From Paenibacillus lentus (lineage in GTDB: Bacteria > Bacillota > Bacilli > Paenibacillales > Paenibacillaceae), in contig NZ_CP034248.1 of assembly GCF_003931855.1 (NCBI RefSeq), positions 1,736,001 to 1,800,000 of the forward strand: 64,000 bases of DNA. The letters run 5' to 3'. The notes under the pieces were generated by a model. The model made no database searches. It was not told the origin of the DNA and saw nothing but the letters and a program-made list of their open reading frames with translations. Position numbers and translations under genes: made by a program. Below, one piece after another: positions 17,737-26,283 of this stretch (within the stretch, counting starts at the first letter, position 1; every line of letters starts with the position of its first letter).

Positions 17737-18297
17737 TCAGTAAAAGATAAGCAGCTATCTTCATGCAATGGAGCAGTAATCAGGGCATTACTTCATAAAA
17801 CCACAAATCCTGTGCAAATTTTGAACAAGCAGCCGAATGAAATCGTGTATACGCAGACCATTTTGGATGAGCTTAGCAAAGCCGACCCGAGCATTCCAGC
17901 AGCACTTCCTGTCGCTCCAAGCGAGTTGTCCCGTTTTGAGCATTTTCATGATCGGAACTATGTCTATCCTGGAGGATTGGACAAGCGGTTTGATATGTAT
18001 TTATGGGCTACGGCCAATTTTGGCGGCGGTGCTGGTGGTGACTGGGGGCAGCGTATGTCGGATGACTATATTTTAAGTACCGTGAATAACTATGAGGCTC
18101 ATATTACGGAGCACGAGATCGGACATGGGTTCGGGCTGCCGGATTTTTATGGAGAACAGGATCGCCCACCCGGAGGTTTCCCTCTGCCAACCATTATGTG
18201 GGCAGGGGACTCCACAACAATTACGGAGTGGGACGCATGGTTGCTGCGGTATACCTGGAGCCAGCTCAAGAAGGATACGCAGCGCTTCTCGTTATAA
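17707..18297 (+). pseudogene. C-terminal remnant of a secreted zinc metalloprotease-like protein
   Basis: The open frame has 196 codons, but its only early start is a TTG inside the preceding terminator and it has no signal peptide. The first 40-50 residues look like chance reading. From about codon 45 on, the sequence looks genuine and ends in a zinc-site motif HEIGHGFGLPDFYG (HExxHxxGLPD, as in metzincin/snapalysin-type enzymes) followed by an MWAGD turn resembling a Met-turn. I infer a gene whose 5' part was lost. The alternative, a short functional protein, is less likely. The exact family is not recognised. Confidence 0.55.
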
Positions 18298-18413
18298 AAG
18301 CAATCAATTTCTCACTTTCGAAAACTAGCGAAGACCCATTCCCTACTGTAAAGTAAATAGACTAAACAGATTAGTGTAAGTGGATTCTCATTGCTTCTGG
18401 CTGAAAATGATAG

Positions 18414-18443
18414 TTTACAGAGAAATATAGTTTCGGTTATAAT
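18414..18443 (+). promoter_or_regulatory. Promoter of the antiporter gene
   Basis: TTTACA (18414-18419) and TATAAT (18438-18443), spacing 18 bp. Transcription would start near 18450, leaving a leader of about 90 nt that contains an intrinsic terminator. Confidence 0.6.
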
Positions 18444-18468
18444 AAATATATCTGAATACGATGGATGT

Positions 18469-18515
18469 AACACATGGTGGAGTCAGGCAATCTGGCACCG
18501 CCATGTGTTTTTTTT
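18469..18515 (+). promoter_or_regulatory. Leader terminator/attenuator upstream of the antiporter
   Basis: AACACATGGTGG (18469-18480) pairs with CCGCCATGTGTT (18498-18509) with one G-U pair, followed by eight T residues. It lies between the apparent promoter and the antiporter start, so it could be a conditional terminator. The loop also has self-complementary CAG/CTG elements. No known riboswitch aptamer was recognised. Alternatively it ends transcription arriving from upstream. Confidence 0.6.
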
Positions 18516-18541
18516 CGGAAATTTTTTGTAGGAGATGAAAA

Positions 18542-19708
18542 ATGTTTATATTACAAATTGTTATTGTTTTACTTGCCACCAAAATTGCTGGTCAATTAAG
18601 TATCAGATTAGGGCAGCCTTCTGTATTAGGGAAAATTATTGTTGGGATCATTTTAGGGCCAGCATTACTAGGCTGGGTGCATGATACAGAATTAGTTAGT
18701 GTTTTTAGTCAAATTGGTGTTTTACTTTTAATGTTTTTAGCTGGGCTAGAAACAAATTTGAAGGATTTGAACGAGAATAAAAAAGCAGCTATACTTGTTG
18801 CCGTTGGCGGTATTGTTGTTCCTATTCTATTATCATATATAGGATCACAAATTTATGATTTTTCTACTGCAGAATCCATTTTTATAGGATTATTACTGTC
18901 AGCAACGTCTGTTAGTATTTCAGTTCAAACCTTGAGAGAACTTGGCTGGTTAAATAGTAAAGAAGGTTCTGCATTATTAGGTGCAGCTGTTTTAGACGAT
19001 ATTATTGTAGTCATATTAATAGCAGTCGCAATGAGTTTATTCGCTGGATCAGATGCAAGTCTTGCATTACTTATTGGTAAAAAAATTCTATTCTTTGTAG
19101 TAATTATTTTAGCTTCAAAATGGTTGGTTCCTAAATTTATTCAAGTGTTCTCGAAATTTAAAATCACTGAATCCATTTTAAGTGCTGGTTTAATTATTTG
19201 CTTTAGCTTTGCTTATTTTGCAGAATATGTTGGCGTTGCTGGTATTATTGGGTCATTCTTTGCCGGTATTGCAATTTCACAAACGAAATTTAAAGAGGAA
19301 ATTGAACATCGAGTGGAACCTATCGCAAACGGTATTTTTGTACCATTCTTCTTTGTAAGTATTGGCTTAGCCGTTTCGTTTAACGGTATTGGTAGCCAAA
19401 TCGGATTTATTATAGTATTCTCTGTACTTGCAATTTTGTCTAAGTTTATAGGGTCTGGACTTGGGGCTAGAATGTCTGGCTTCAATAATAAATCCTCAAT
19501 GGGTGTTGGTGCTGGAATGATTTCAAGGGGAGAAGTTGCATTAATTTTAGCAGCAATGGGTTTAGAAAGTGGTTTACTGCCTTCAGAATATTATACTTCT
19601 ATGATTATCGTTATAATCGTAACAACAATTGTTACACCGCCGTTATTAAAAGTGATTTTTGAAAATCGAAGTGAACAACGTATAGAGAGAGGAAGCCGAA
19701 ATTTATAA
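18542..19708 (+). CDS. CPA2-type Na+(K+)/H+ antiporter
   Basis: A 388-residue integral membrane protein of the monovalent cation:proton antiporter-2 family (KefB/GerN/NapA-like), with about twelve hydrophobic segments starting at residue 2. Recognisable pieces are LGQPSVLGKIIVGIILGPALLGW, the paired acidic site region GAAVLDDIIVVILIA (the DD pair of the ion-binding helix) and GMISRGEVALILAAMG. There is no C-terminal TrkA-N domain, so it is GerN-like rather than full Kef. Base composition is distinctly AT-rich and codon choice favours TTA/ATT, unlike the flanking genes, which suggests acquisition from a low-GC relative. Preceded by a leader terminator. Confidence 0.9.
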   Translation: MFILQIVIVLLATKIAGQLSIRLGQPSVLGKIIVGIILGPALLGWVHDTELVSVFSQIGVLLLMFLAGLETNLKDLNENKKAAILVAVGGIVVPILLSYIGSQIYDFSTAESIFIGLLLSATSVSISVQTLRELGWLNSKEGSALLGAAVLDDIIVVILIAVAMSLFAGSDASLALLIGKKILFFVVIILASKWLVPKFIQVFSKFKITESILSAGLIICFSFAYFAEYVGVAGIIGSFFAGIAISQTKFKEEIEHRVEPIANGIFVPFFFVSIGLAVSFNGIGSQIGFIIVFSVLAILSKFIGSGLGARMSGFNNKSSMGVGAGMISRGEVALILAAMGLESGLLPSEYYTSMIIVIIVTTIVTPPLLKVIFENRSEQRIERGSRNL

Positions 19709-19722
19709 ATTTCGGCTTTTCT
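19693..19722 (+). terminator. Terminator overlapping the antiporter stop
   Basis: AAGCCGAAATTT pairs with AAATTTCGGCTT in a near-perfect palindrome, followed by TTC. The TAA stop at 19706-19708 lies in the loop region, so coding and termination signals overlap. Confidence 0.8.
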
Positions 19723-19822
19723 TATTGATGTATCTTTTTTAAAATTTAATTTTTGAGACAAGTTCTATGTTCCTACGTATTTATATATACAACATTCTAA
19801 TTACATTACAGGTGGTGATTTA

Positions 19823-20316
19823 ATGGAGTCTCTAATAAGCCATCCGCAACAGCGCTTATCCAAGGATGCAGTCAAGATATGGGTCATAAGCGAATTTATT
19901 ACGAATCTCATTGGATTGATGATTTTGGCAATTTTACTTTATCTCGATCATCGTTATGAATGGAAAGCATGGATCGGTTGGATTCTAATTGGATTCACTG
20001 TATTTTCAGTGTTAAGTACAATATGGTCGTTTATAAATCCGTTCTTACTGTACAAAAATTGGCGTTATGACGTGAGTGAAGAGTTCTTGCAATTGAAATC
20101 AGGAGTATTCATTGAGAAGCATCAGCTTGTGCCGATGACCAAAATTCAATCGGTTGCAACCAAACAAGGCCCCTGTTAAGAAAATATGGATTATGCTCGC
20201 TTTCGATGGAAACTATGGGTTCATCCCATGCGATCCCCGCATTACCTAAAGAGGTTGCTGTCGAATTAAGGACTCAAATTGCTCATTATGCAAAAATTAA
20301 GGAAGTGGAGTCGTGA
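19823..20316 (+). pseudogene. ydbS: YdbS-like PH-domain membrane protein, frameshifted
   Basis: The first 115 codons encode a YdbS-type protein: two transmembrane helices (about residues 22-42 and 50-75) and the start of a bacterial PH (bPH_2) domain ending VPMTKIQSVATKQGP. At 20169-20173 a run of C residues is one base short, which gives a premature stop. In the next frame the sequence continues as LLRKYGLCSLSMETMGSSH and on to a TGA at 20314-20316 that overlaps the next start (ATGA). One added base would restore a full-length protein of about 164 residues. True mutation, phase variation and sequencing error are all possible. Confidence 0.8.
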
Positions 20317-21851
20317 TGAAAGCAAGACGTTACCGTTACCATCCACTGACTATCCTTCTACAGTTGTGGAAATTAGCTAAGAACGCAATTTTCTTTGTCA
20401 TTTATTTGTTCGTCATCAAAACAGGCTCGGAATCGCCCTTCATTGTATATGGAAGGTACATTTTTGTTCTAGCTGTCGGGCTTTCAGTTTGCTCCATCTT
20501 TTTCAAATGGTTCACCCAGAAATATGAATTAGATGATCGTTCTTTTCATCTCTACAAGGGGGTTTTCAACAAATCAGAGCAAACCATTCCTTTTTCGAAG
20601 GTGCAGAATATCAATCGCCATACTTCCTTATTCCATAAGTTGTTTAATATGACTTCGGTCAGTTTTGAGACGGGGATGGCGGGAGACGATGCTGCGGTTA
20701 AATTTGCGGTCATTTCTCAAGCCGAAGCGGATCGAATAGAGGTGCATATGGCAAAAATGATTAAATCCGACGAACCCGAAGATTCCGAAGAATGGACTGC
20801 TGTTCCACCTGTGGATGGAGAGATTGAAGCAACCTCTACATTAGATTCAGAAAATATGGCTCAAGAGCGCACGATTCACTTTACCCCGACAAAAAATGAT
20901 ATTTTTAAGGCAGCCTTTACTTCCCTAAGCTTTTTATTGTTTATTCCTGTAATTCTTTCGCTTTATGAAAAAATCGATGGTGTTTTTAACGTGGGGGAAA
21001 AGGCTGAGGGAATTGTGCAACGCTTGCTCAGCTCTGGGTGGTTGATGATGATCCTCATCATTGTCTTCATCATTGCTTCTACTATTTTTGGACTCGTGAG
21101 GACGTTTCTCAAATATGGTAAGTATGAGATCTCCTCAGACCTTGAGCGGATTTATATATCCAAGGGTATGATGGATGAAACGTCATTCTCCATCTCCAAA
21201 GATAGAGTTCAGGCGATAGAAATCGAGCAGTCTATGATAAAAAGATGGCTTGGGCTCGCCGAGGTCAAATTGATCAGTGCAGGGAGCTTGGAATCCAATA
21301 AAAGTATGAATGAAATCAACTCGCTTTATCCTTTCCTGCCTATTCAGCGTGCCTATGAAATGGTATCCGAGATTTTACCATCTTATCAAGTGACACAAGA
21401 GATGACTCGACTTCCTACAAAAGCGTTATGGCTGCGTTTATTTCGGCCAAGCTGGTTCTGGATGGCTGTGACGGCAGGCTTATTCTATTTCAAGCCGACC
21501 ATATTACAGATGAAGGAAGCTTGGTGGATGATCTCAGCTATTTTGCTTATCATCGTCCTTGTAGCAAGATGGCTGGATTTCTTGAATACCCGCTACATCT
21601 TAAATGATCGCTTTATACAAATCAAAACAGGCAGTTTAACTACGACTTTATACATATCCAAAAGGGATAAGGTTATCGAAGTGAAAGTAACTCAGAGTAA
21701 ACTCCAAAGGCTGCTGGGTCTCGCGTCAATTGGTACGATTAATCGGGCCAAGCCCGTACATCATACAGGGGTTAAAGATGTGCCCCTAGGAATGGCCGAG
21801 TCATTTTATAAATGGTATATCGGACGTAGAACAGAAATCACCGTGGAATAA
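20316..21851 (+). CDS. ydbT: YdbT-like membrane protein with bacterial PH domains
   Basis: A 511-residue protein with alternating membrane helices and three bPH_2 domains, recognisable by repeated patterns YELDDRSFHLYKGVF.., YEISSDLERIYISKGMM and TRYILNDRFIQIKTGSL, each followed by a (I)PFSKVQNI/KDRVQAIEIEQ/RDKVIEVKVTQ strand. It matches YdbT of Bacillus, which pairs with YdbS; that pair has been linked to resistance against peptide or antibiotic products of other bacilli. It overlaps the broken ydbS by the ATGA junction. A terminator follows. Confidence 0.9.
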   Translation: MKARRYRYHPLTILLQLWKLAKNAIFFVIYLFVIKTGSESPFIVYGRYIFVLAVGLSVCSIFFKWFTQKYELDDRSFHLYKGVFNKSEQTIPFSKVQNINRHTSLFHKLFNMTSVSFETGMAGDDAAVKFAVISQAEADRIEVHMAKMIKSDEPEDSEEWTAVPPVDGEIEATSTLDSENMAQERTIHFTPTKNDIFKAAFTSLSFLLFIPVILSLYEKIDGVFNVGEKAEGIVQRLLSSGWLMMILIIVFIIASTIFGLVRTFLKYGKYEISSDLERIYISKGMMDETSFSISKDRVQAIEIEQSMIKRWLGLAEVKLISAGSLESNKSMNEINSLYPFLPIQRAYEMVSEILPSYQVTQEMTRLPTKALWLRLFRPSWFWMAVTAGLFYFKPTILQMKEAWWMISAILLIIVLVARWLDFLNTRYILNDRFIQIKTGSLTTTLYISKRDKVIEVKVTQSKLQRLLGLASIGTINRAKPVHHTGVKDVPLGMAESFYKWYIGRRTEITVE

Positions 21852-21866
21852 GCGATTGAATAATTA

Positions 21867-21914
21867 AAAAAGGAAGGTAGGAGTGCATGGAGCGCTTCTA
21901 CCTTCCTTTTGTTG
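21867..21914. terminator. Terminator after ydbT
   Basis: AAAAGGAAGGTAG pairs with CTACCTTCCTTTT across a 17-nt loop, with flanking A and T runs on the two sides, so it could act on both strands. Confidence 0.85.
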
Positions 21915-21976
21915 TAACGCAAAATGACTAAAAACTACATTCTAATCGTGTTCATTGGGTAAGAATAATTAAATAA

Positions 21977-22285
21977 TTAAAGCTCTAACCAGCGTTGAGA
22001 CCAATTTTCGATATCCCTCATAATCGGTTCAAAGGCAATGCCTTTATCCGTTAGGGAGTATTCAATTCGGACAGGGGTTTCTGGGTAAATGCTCCTAGTT
22101 ACAATTCCCTCAGTCTCTAGATCCTTCAAACGTTCTGAAAGAACTTTGCCGCTAACACCAATGGATGATTCTAGTTGACAAAATCTCTGAGGGCCAGAAA
22201 GGAGCTGGTAAATAATGAGTCCTGTCCATCGTTGGCTTAATAGGCTCATTGCTTTTTCGAATCTAGTGCAAATCGAAGTATCCAA
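21977..22285 (-). CDS. catR: HxlR/DUF24 redox-sensing repressor (CatR-like)
   Basis: A 102-residue winged-helix regulator covering the full HxlR domain (RWTGLIIYQLLSGPQRFCQLESS, VLSERLKDLETEGIV, YSLTDKG). Residue 6 is a Cys (MDTSICTRFEKAM), matching the conserved N-terminal redox Cys of the YodB/CatR group. It is divergent from a DoxX gene and a catechol-dioxygenase-like gene, the same arrangement by function as B. subtilis catR and catDE, so it probably releases those genes when quinones or diamide modify Cys6 (inference from the family). Confidence 0.88.
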   Translation of the reverse strand: MDTSICTRFEKAMSLLSQRWTGLIIYQLLSGPQRFCQLESSIGVSGKVLSERLKDLETEGIVTRSIYPETPVRIEYSLTDKGIAFEPIMRDIENWSQRWLEL

Positions 22286-22348
22286 TGGGAATCCCTCCTA
22301 TCTAAATATTAATATATCACATTCAAAAAATAACTTCATTACATTTTA

Positions 22349-22405
22349 ATAATTACTTACTTGACACAACCAGATATTATAAATATAATTACTTACATAA
22401 AGTAA
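22349..22405 (+). promoter_or_regulatory. catDE promoter with CatR-type operators
   Basis: A consensus promoter: TTGACA (22361-22366), 17 bp, TATAAT (22384-22389). The inverted repeat TTACTT-5-AAGTAA (22389-22405) starts at the last base of the -10 box. A 12-bp direct repeat ATAATTACTTAC occurs at 22349-22360 and 22385-22396, so a second half-site abuts the -35 box. The arrangement fits repression by the divergent HxlR protein. Confidence 0.75.
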
Positions 22406-22518
22406 CCAATTGGCTTTTTGTATTGATGAAGCTTGGCTTTGGAATTCGTAAGCACCATGCAAGGCATCATGCAGCGGATCTACAAAGAGAGAGGACAAAA
22501 TAAAAGGAGAGTTTAGAA

Positions 22519-22926
22519 ATGCAAACTGTTACTAAGTTGGGATTGACATTGTTGAGAGTATTTTTGGGTTATACGTTCTTTATTCATGGGCTAGACAAGT
22601 TTCAAGGGGGTATTGAGAATACGGTTGGTTTCTTTGAAAGTTTAGGCCTTCTGGGTTTCTCCGCTTATGCTGTAGCAATCATTGAATTAGTTGGTGGAGC
22701 TTTGATGATACTAGGGCTAGGGACAAGGGTTGTAGCTGTGTTGTTCGCGGTGATTATGGTGGGAGCGATCGCTACAGCGAAGCTTGGACTTGGATTTCTT
22801 GGAAATGGGCAAATGGCCGGTTATGAGCTCGATTTGGCACTACTAGTGATTTCCATCTATCTCGCATTGCACAAGACAACATATTTGGCTTTAGGTAATT
22901 TATTTTTTCGTACCAAGGAAGGTTAA
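22519..22926 (+). CDS. catD: DoxX family membrane protein (CatD-like)
   Basis: A 135-residue DoxX-family protein with four predicted membrane helices (LGLTLLRVFLGYTFFIHGLDK, YAVAIIELVGGALMILGLG, AVLFAVIMVGAIATAK, LALLVISIYLALH). Members are thought to be redox-linked membrane components of quinone/thiol stress systems. It follows AAAGGAGAG and lies 19 nt before the catE-like gene, in one unit behind the CatR-type operator. Confidence 0.88.
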   Translation: MQTVTKLGLTLLRVFLGYTFFIHGLDKFQGGIENTVGFFESLGLLGFSAYAVAIIELVGGALMILGLGTRVVAVLFAVIMVGAIATAKLGLGFLGNGQMAGYELDLALLVISIYLALHKTTYLALGNLFFRTKEG

Positions 22927-22945
22927 TGAGGAGGAGGGGATAAGT

Positions 22946-23800
22946 ATGAAATTTCATCGCGGTTCTGTTCCCTATGTGGGTCAAGTTAATTTGAAAGTAG
23001 AGAACCTGGAACGCTCGCTGGCATTTTATAAGGAAGTCATTGGCTTTAAAGTACTTAGACAAACAGAAAAAACGGCTCAATTGACGGCGGATGGAAGAAC
23101 AGTTCTTCTGTCCATTGAACAGCCAAACGATGTCATTTCCCATCAAGGGCGGACAACGGGGCTATACCATTTTGCACTATTGCTGCCTACACGTACCGAT
23201 CTGGCGCATATTGTTCTACATTTTAGCCGCTTACAGATAGAGCTGGGGGCATCCGATCACCTGGTTAGTGAAGCCCTTTACCTCTCCGATCCGGACGGCA
23301 ATGGCATTGAAATTTATAGAGACCGTGCTCCCTCGGAATGGAACTGGAATAACGATCAAGTCGAAATGACAGTGGATCCATTAAATTTCCAAGATCTTCT
23401 GCATGGTGTAAATGGTGTAGAGCCCCGGTCGTGGCAATTGCCCGCTGATACGGTTATGGGTCATATTCACTTGCATGTAGCTGAATTAAGTAAGACAGAG
23501 GAGTTCTATGTCCATGGACTTGGCTTTGATGTGGTGAACCGTTATGGTCCGCAAGCATTGTTTATATCAGCTGGAAAGTATCATCATCATATCGGATTAA
23601 ATACATGGAATGGTGTGGGAGCGCCAAAGCCCCCTGACAACAGTGCAGGGCTTAAATCCTTCACCATCGTTTATCCGAGTGAGGCAGCTCGGGAGCAGGC
23701 AGCATTAAATCTGAAAAGTATTGGAGTATCCGTGGTCGAAGACAACGGCGCATTAGCTACTGTAGATCCGTCTGGAAATCATATTCTCTTGCTGGCTTGA
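22946..23800 (+). CDS. catE: VOC-family ring-cleaving dioxygenase (catechol 2,3-dioxygenase, CatE-like)
   Basis: A 284-residue protein with two vicinal-oxygen-chelate (glyoxalase/extradiol dioxygenase) modules, about residues 8-125 and 165-282. Likely metal ligands are His in GLYHFALL, HIHLHVAEL and the Glu in DPDGNGIEIYRDR. CatE-type enzymes cleave catechols and detoxify quinone precursors. Follows catD closely with GAGGAGGGG as its ribosome-binding site. Confidence 0.88.
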   Translation: MKFHRGSVPYVGQVNLKVENLERSLAFYKEVIGFKVLRQTEKTAQLTADGRTVLLSIEQPNDVISHQGRTTGLYHFALLLPTRTDLAHIVLHFSRLQIELGASDHLVSEALYLSDPDGNGIEIYRDRAPSEWNWNNDQVEMTVDPLNFQDLLHGVNGVEPRSWQLPADTVMGHIHLHVAELSKTEEFYVHGLGFDVVNRYGPQALFISAGKYHHHIGLNTWNGVGAPKPPDNSAGLKSFTIVYPSEAAREQAALNLKSIGVSVVEDNGALATVDPSGNHILLLA

Positions 23801-23933
23801 CTCAGCGAAGGAAGCAGTCATTCGGAAAGAGTCAGGCAGGCAAGTTTATATATATAGTTATATAGGTGGTGTAATGTAATCAATGGGTTTTTGGGACAAA
23901 TTATTTGGCAAACCAACTAAGGAGGAACAAGTC

Positions 23934-24476
23934 ATGACAAAATTAAACATTGGAATTATTCTAGGAAGCACACGACAAGGACGGGTAAGTCCACAGGTTG
24001 GAGAATGGGTAAAAGGCATCGCAGACAAGCGCGGAGATGCGAATTATGATATTGTAGATATTGCCGATTTCAATTTGCCGTTCTTGGGGACAACGGATGG
24101 CACTGAGCCTGGAATCGGGGAATGGAACCAAAAACTCGACAGTCTCGATGGATTTATCTTTATCGTTCAAGAGTATAACCACAGTATTACCGGGGCTTTG
24201 AAAAATGCTTTGGATTTCGCTCGGGAAGCCTGGAATAATAAAGCTGCAGGAATTGTCAGCTATGGCTCCACAGGCGGGGCGCGTGCAGCAGAACATTTGC
24301 GCGGAATTTGCGGCGAATTGAAAATTGCCGATGTCCGTACGCATCCTACGTTGTCATTGTTTACGGATTTTGAAAATGGATCAGATTTTAAACCGCAGGA
24401 CCTGCATCTGAACAACGTCAACACGATGTTGGATGAGGTTGTCGCTTGGAGCGGTGCCTTGAAAACTTTGAGATAA
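23934..24476 (+). CDS. NADPH-dependent FMN reductase / quinone reductase
   Basis: A flavodoxin-fold flavin reductase of about 180 residues: phosphate-binding loop IILGSTRQGR, FIVQEYNHSITGALKNALD and SYGSTGGARAAEHLR are standard for the NADPH-dependent FMN reductase/azoreductase family. I prefer the ATG at 23934, 7 nt after AGGAGG (23920-23925). An in-frame ATG at 23883 would add MGFWDKLFGKPTKEEQ and cannot be excluded. Positioned after catDE, it likely reduces quinones or azo compounds in the same response (inference). Confidence 0.88.
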   Translation: MTKLNIGIILGSTRQGRVSPQVGEWVKGIADKRGDANYDIVDIADFNLPFLGTTDGTEPGIGEWNQKLDSLDGFIFIVQEYNHSITGALKNALDFAREAWNNKAAGIVSYGSTGGARAAEHLRGICGELKIADVRTHPTLSLFTDFENGSDFKPQDLHLNNVNTMLDEVVAWSGALKTLR

Positions 24477-24507
24477 TTTTTATACGCGGTAGTTTTAAGC
24501 TAAGAAG

Positions 24508-24578
24508 AACGTCGTCGAAATATTCCCTTGAGGGTGATTCTCTAATGGGTCATCCTTCAAGAGGAAGGCGACGTTTTT
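24508..24578 (+). terminator. Terminator of the catDE-reductase unit
   Basis: AACGTCG (24508-24514) pairs with CGACGTT (24569-24575), with an inner imperfect stem CCTTGAGGGTGA/TCATCCTTCAAG, followed by seven T residues. Confidence 0.75.
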
Positions 24579-24747
24579 TTGTATTTCAACTTATATACAT
24601 AACATTCCTTTTGTTAAACTCAACTTTCTTATAAAAGCCATAAGTGTTAACAGTTTATGACATAACCATAATTTGTATTTACATATATATACTTATTTTA
24701 TAAGATGGTGATGTTATTTTCTAAATGCGGTTTTGTCCTGATTTTGA

Positions 24748-24924
24748 GGTGGTTTTACCGAATATGCGGTTAGTGGAACACCGAATCTGGAGATTGTTAG
24801 GGAATATGAAGACCCATCCAAAAGTAGAGCGGCATTGGCGCGGTCTTATTGGTTTAGTCAAGTAGATTTATCATTTTCATGGGAGTATGGATCTATATAT
24901 GTAGACAGCAAGCTTCCATACTAG
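24748..24924 (+). pseudogene. Possible 3' remnant of an unrecognised gene
   Basis: A 58-codon stretch with no start codon reads EYAVSGTPNLEIVREYEDPS and continues SRAALARSYWFSQVDLSFSWE before a stop 11 nt ahead of the next gene. Its composition is protein-like and its spacing suits an operon partner of the following gene. I infer a degraded upstream gene; chance reading is possible. The rest of the 24.58-24.75 kb interval is AT-rich with no feature I can support. Confidence 0.3.
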
Positions 24925-24935
24925 AAAGAGTAGCG

Positions 24936-25406
24936 ATGAATAAAAAGGTTAGTATCATATTTAGTTTAATCGTGTTAAGTTTAGTAATCTTATTAATTTA
25001 TAGCCAGAACAAATACAATCGTTCTCCAGTTGAATATCAAATAAACATTGAAACAGCAGATATCAATTTGAAGGATGTTCACTTAGTAAAATTTAATAAT
25101 GCTATATATCTAGGTGCTAATTACTATATAGAGCAAAAAGGACAGTATCAGAAAGTGGATGGCTTAAATATAAAAGGTACTATTGATAATGTACTAGTTC
25201 TTGATGTGGCTGCTGGAGGAAACCCATTCGAGGGGCAGCAAAATAACCCTGTGCGATATTTAGGGGAGGGAGGCATCTTTAATAAGGTGAAGATTAGCGA
25301 TGATACTCTTTTCAAGGTACATATAGTATACACTGTTGATCACGTTAAAAAAGAGTACTTCGAGAATCTAAAATTAAGTGATTACCGTAAAAAGCTTGTA
25401 AATTAG
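24936..25406 (+). CDS. Hypothetical membrane-anchored protein
   Basis: A 156-residue protein, not recognised. It begins MNKKVSIIFSLIVLSLVILL, an N-terminal membrane anchor without a lipobox Cys, followed by an extracytoplasmic domain rich in beta-strand patterns (VEYQINIETADINLKDVHLV, GTIDNVLVLDVAAGG). I start at the ATG at 24936 behind AGAAAGAG. AT-rich relative to neighbours. A clear terminator follows. Function unknown. Confidence 0.7.
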   Translation: MNKKVSIIFSLIVLSLVILLIYSQNKYNRSPVEYQINIETADINLKDVHLVKFNNAIYLGANYYIEQKGQYQKVDGLNIKGTIDNVLVLDVAAGGNPFEGQQNNPVRYLGEGGIFNKVKISDDTLFKVHIVYTVDHVKKEYFENLKLSDYRKKLVN

Positions 25407-25411
25407 TAAAC

Positions 25412-25444
25412 TTGGCCAACCTTTGCGGGTTGGCCTTGTTTTGC
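25412..25444 (+). terminator. Terminator after the membrane-anchored protein gene
   Basis: GGCCAACC (25414-25421) pairs with GGTTGGCC (25428-25435) around a 6-nt loop, followed by TTGTTTT. Confidence 0.85.
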
Positions 25445-25619
25445 TTTCTAACCGTCTCATCTATAATTGCCTCTGCCGTATTACACTTATTAGACAAAAT
25501 GTTTGTTTAATATAGCTCGCGATGGGGTACCCTAGTTTCGATCAGTTAGCATTAAAAAAGGAGATATATAGGGTTTATATGCTCGAAATCAAGGGTAGCC
25601 AATCTGACGGAGGTATACG

Positions 25620-26198
25620 ATGACAAACAGTAAAGTCAGCTGGGGATATGGGTTTAAAATGACCGTATTTCTTCTTGTTGTGAGTACTAGTATTTTGCTA
25701 TGCGGCTGTACAAATAGCCCACAAACTGGATCGCAGGAGGCCGCGCACGCGCCTAAAGCAGAGGCTCCAGCCACGAATGGTACAAATGCAAATCTCGCGG
25801 CAGAGCAGCCTAATCCGCAGCAGAACGAGGCGATCACCGGATCGGAGACGGAGGGACTTCCTTCAGGCGTTAAGGTTAAAAAAGTAATCAAGGACATTAC
25901 GCTGAAAAATAACTATCATAAAAAGGTCGAACTGCTTACCGATGGGGGCAAGCGAGTTACGATTACAGATCCCAATGGCGGGCTTGTTCTGCTGAATCTA
26001 GAATATGAAGGTACGATCTTGGAGGCTAACGGCAGGAAGGTTACCGTTCAAGTGGATGGGGGAGAACAGCAAACCATAACGATTCCAGATAAAGTTATGA
26101 TCGAAGATGATGACAATCTTGGATTGAATAAAGGCGTTGAAATGGAGTGGAGCGTCGATGTGGATGGAAATATTCAAAGCGTGGAGTTAGATGATTAA
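25620..26198 (+). CDS. Hypothetical lipoprotein
   Basis: A 192-residue protein with a signal peptide (FKMTVFLLVVSTSILLCGC) ending in a lipobox-like LLCGC. An Ala/Pro/Gln/Asn-rich linker (about residues 35-80) and a small beta-rich domain (about 85-190) follow. The C-terminus is acidic (VDVDGNIQSVELDD). No family recognised. ATG follows GGAGG with 5-6 nt spacing. It ends before a hairpin at 26284 and stands alone. Confidence 0.75.
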   Translation: MTNSKVSWGYGFKMTVFLLVVSTSILLCGCTNSPQTGSQEAAHAPKAEAPATNGTNANLAAEQPNPQQNEAITGSETEGLPSGVKVKKVIKDITLKNNYHKKVELLTDGGKRVTITDPNGGLVLLNLEYEGTILEANGRKVTVQVDGGEQQTITIPDKVMIEDDDNLGLNKGVEMEWSVDVDGNIQSVELDD

Positions 26199-26283
26199 TC
26201 AGCAGCAGAGCAGCTAGCAGCTTGTATAACGGCCTGGCCTGCAAGTTAGCGATCCAAGAACTATTGCACGCTTGGACGAACAG

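Noticed and set aside
23883..23933. Upstream start of the FMN reductase adding 17 residues
   Set aside because: The AGGAGG site lies within this extension and is placed for the ATG at 23934. Left as an alternative only.
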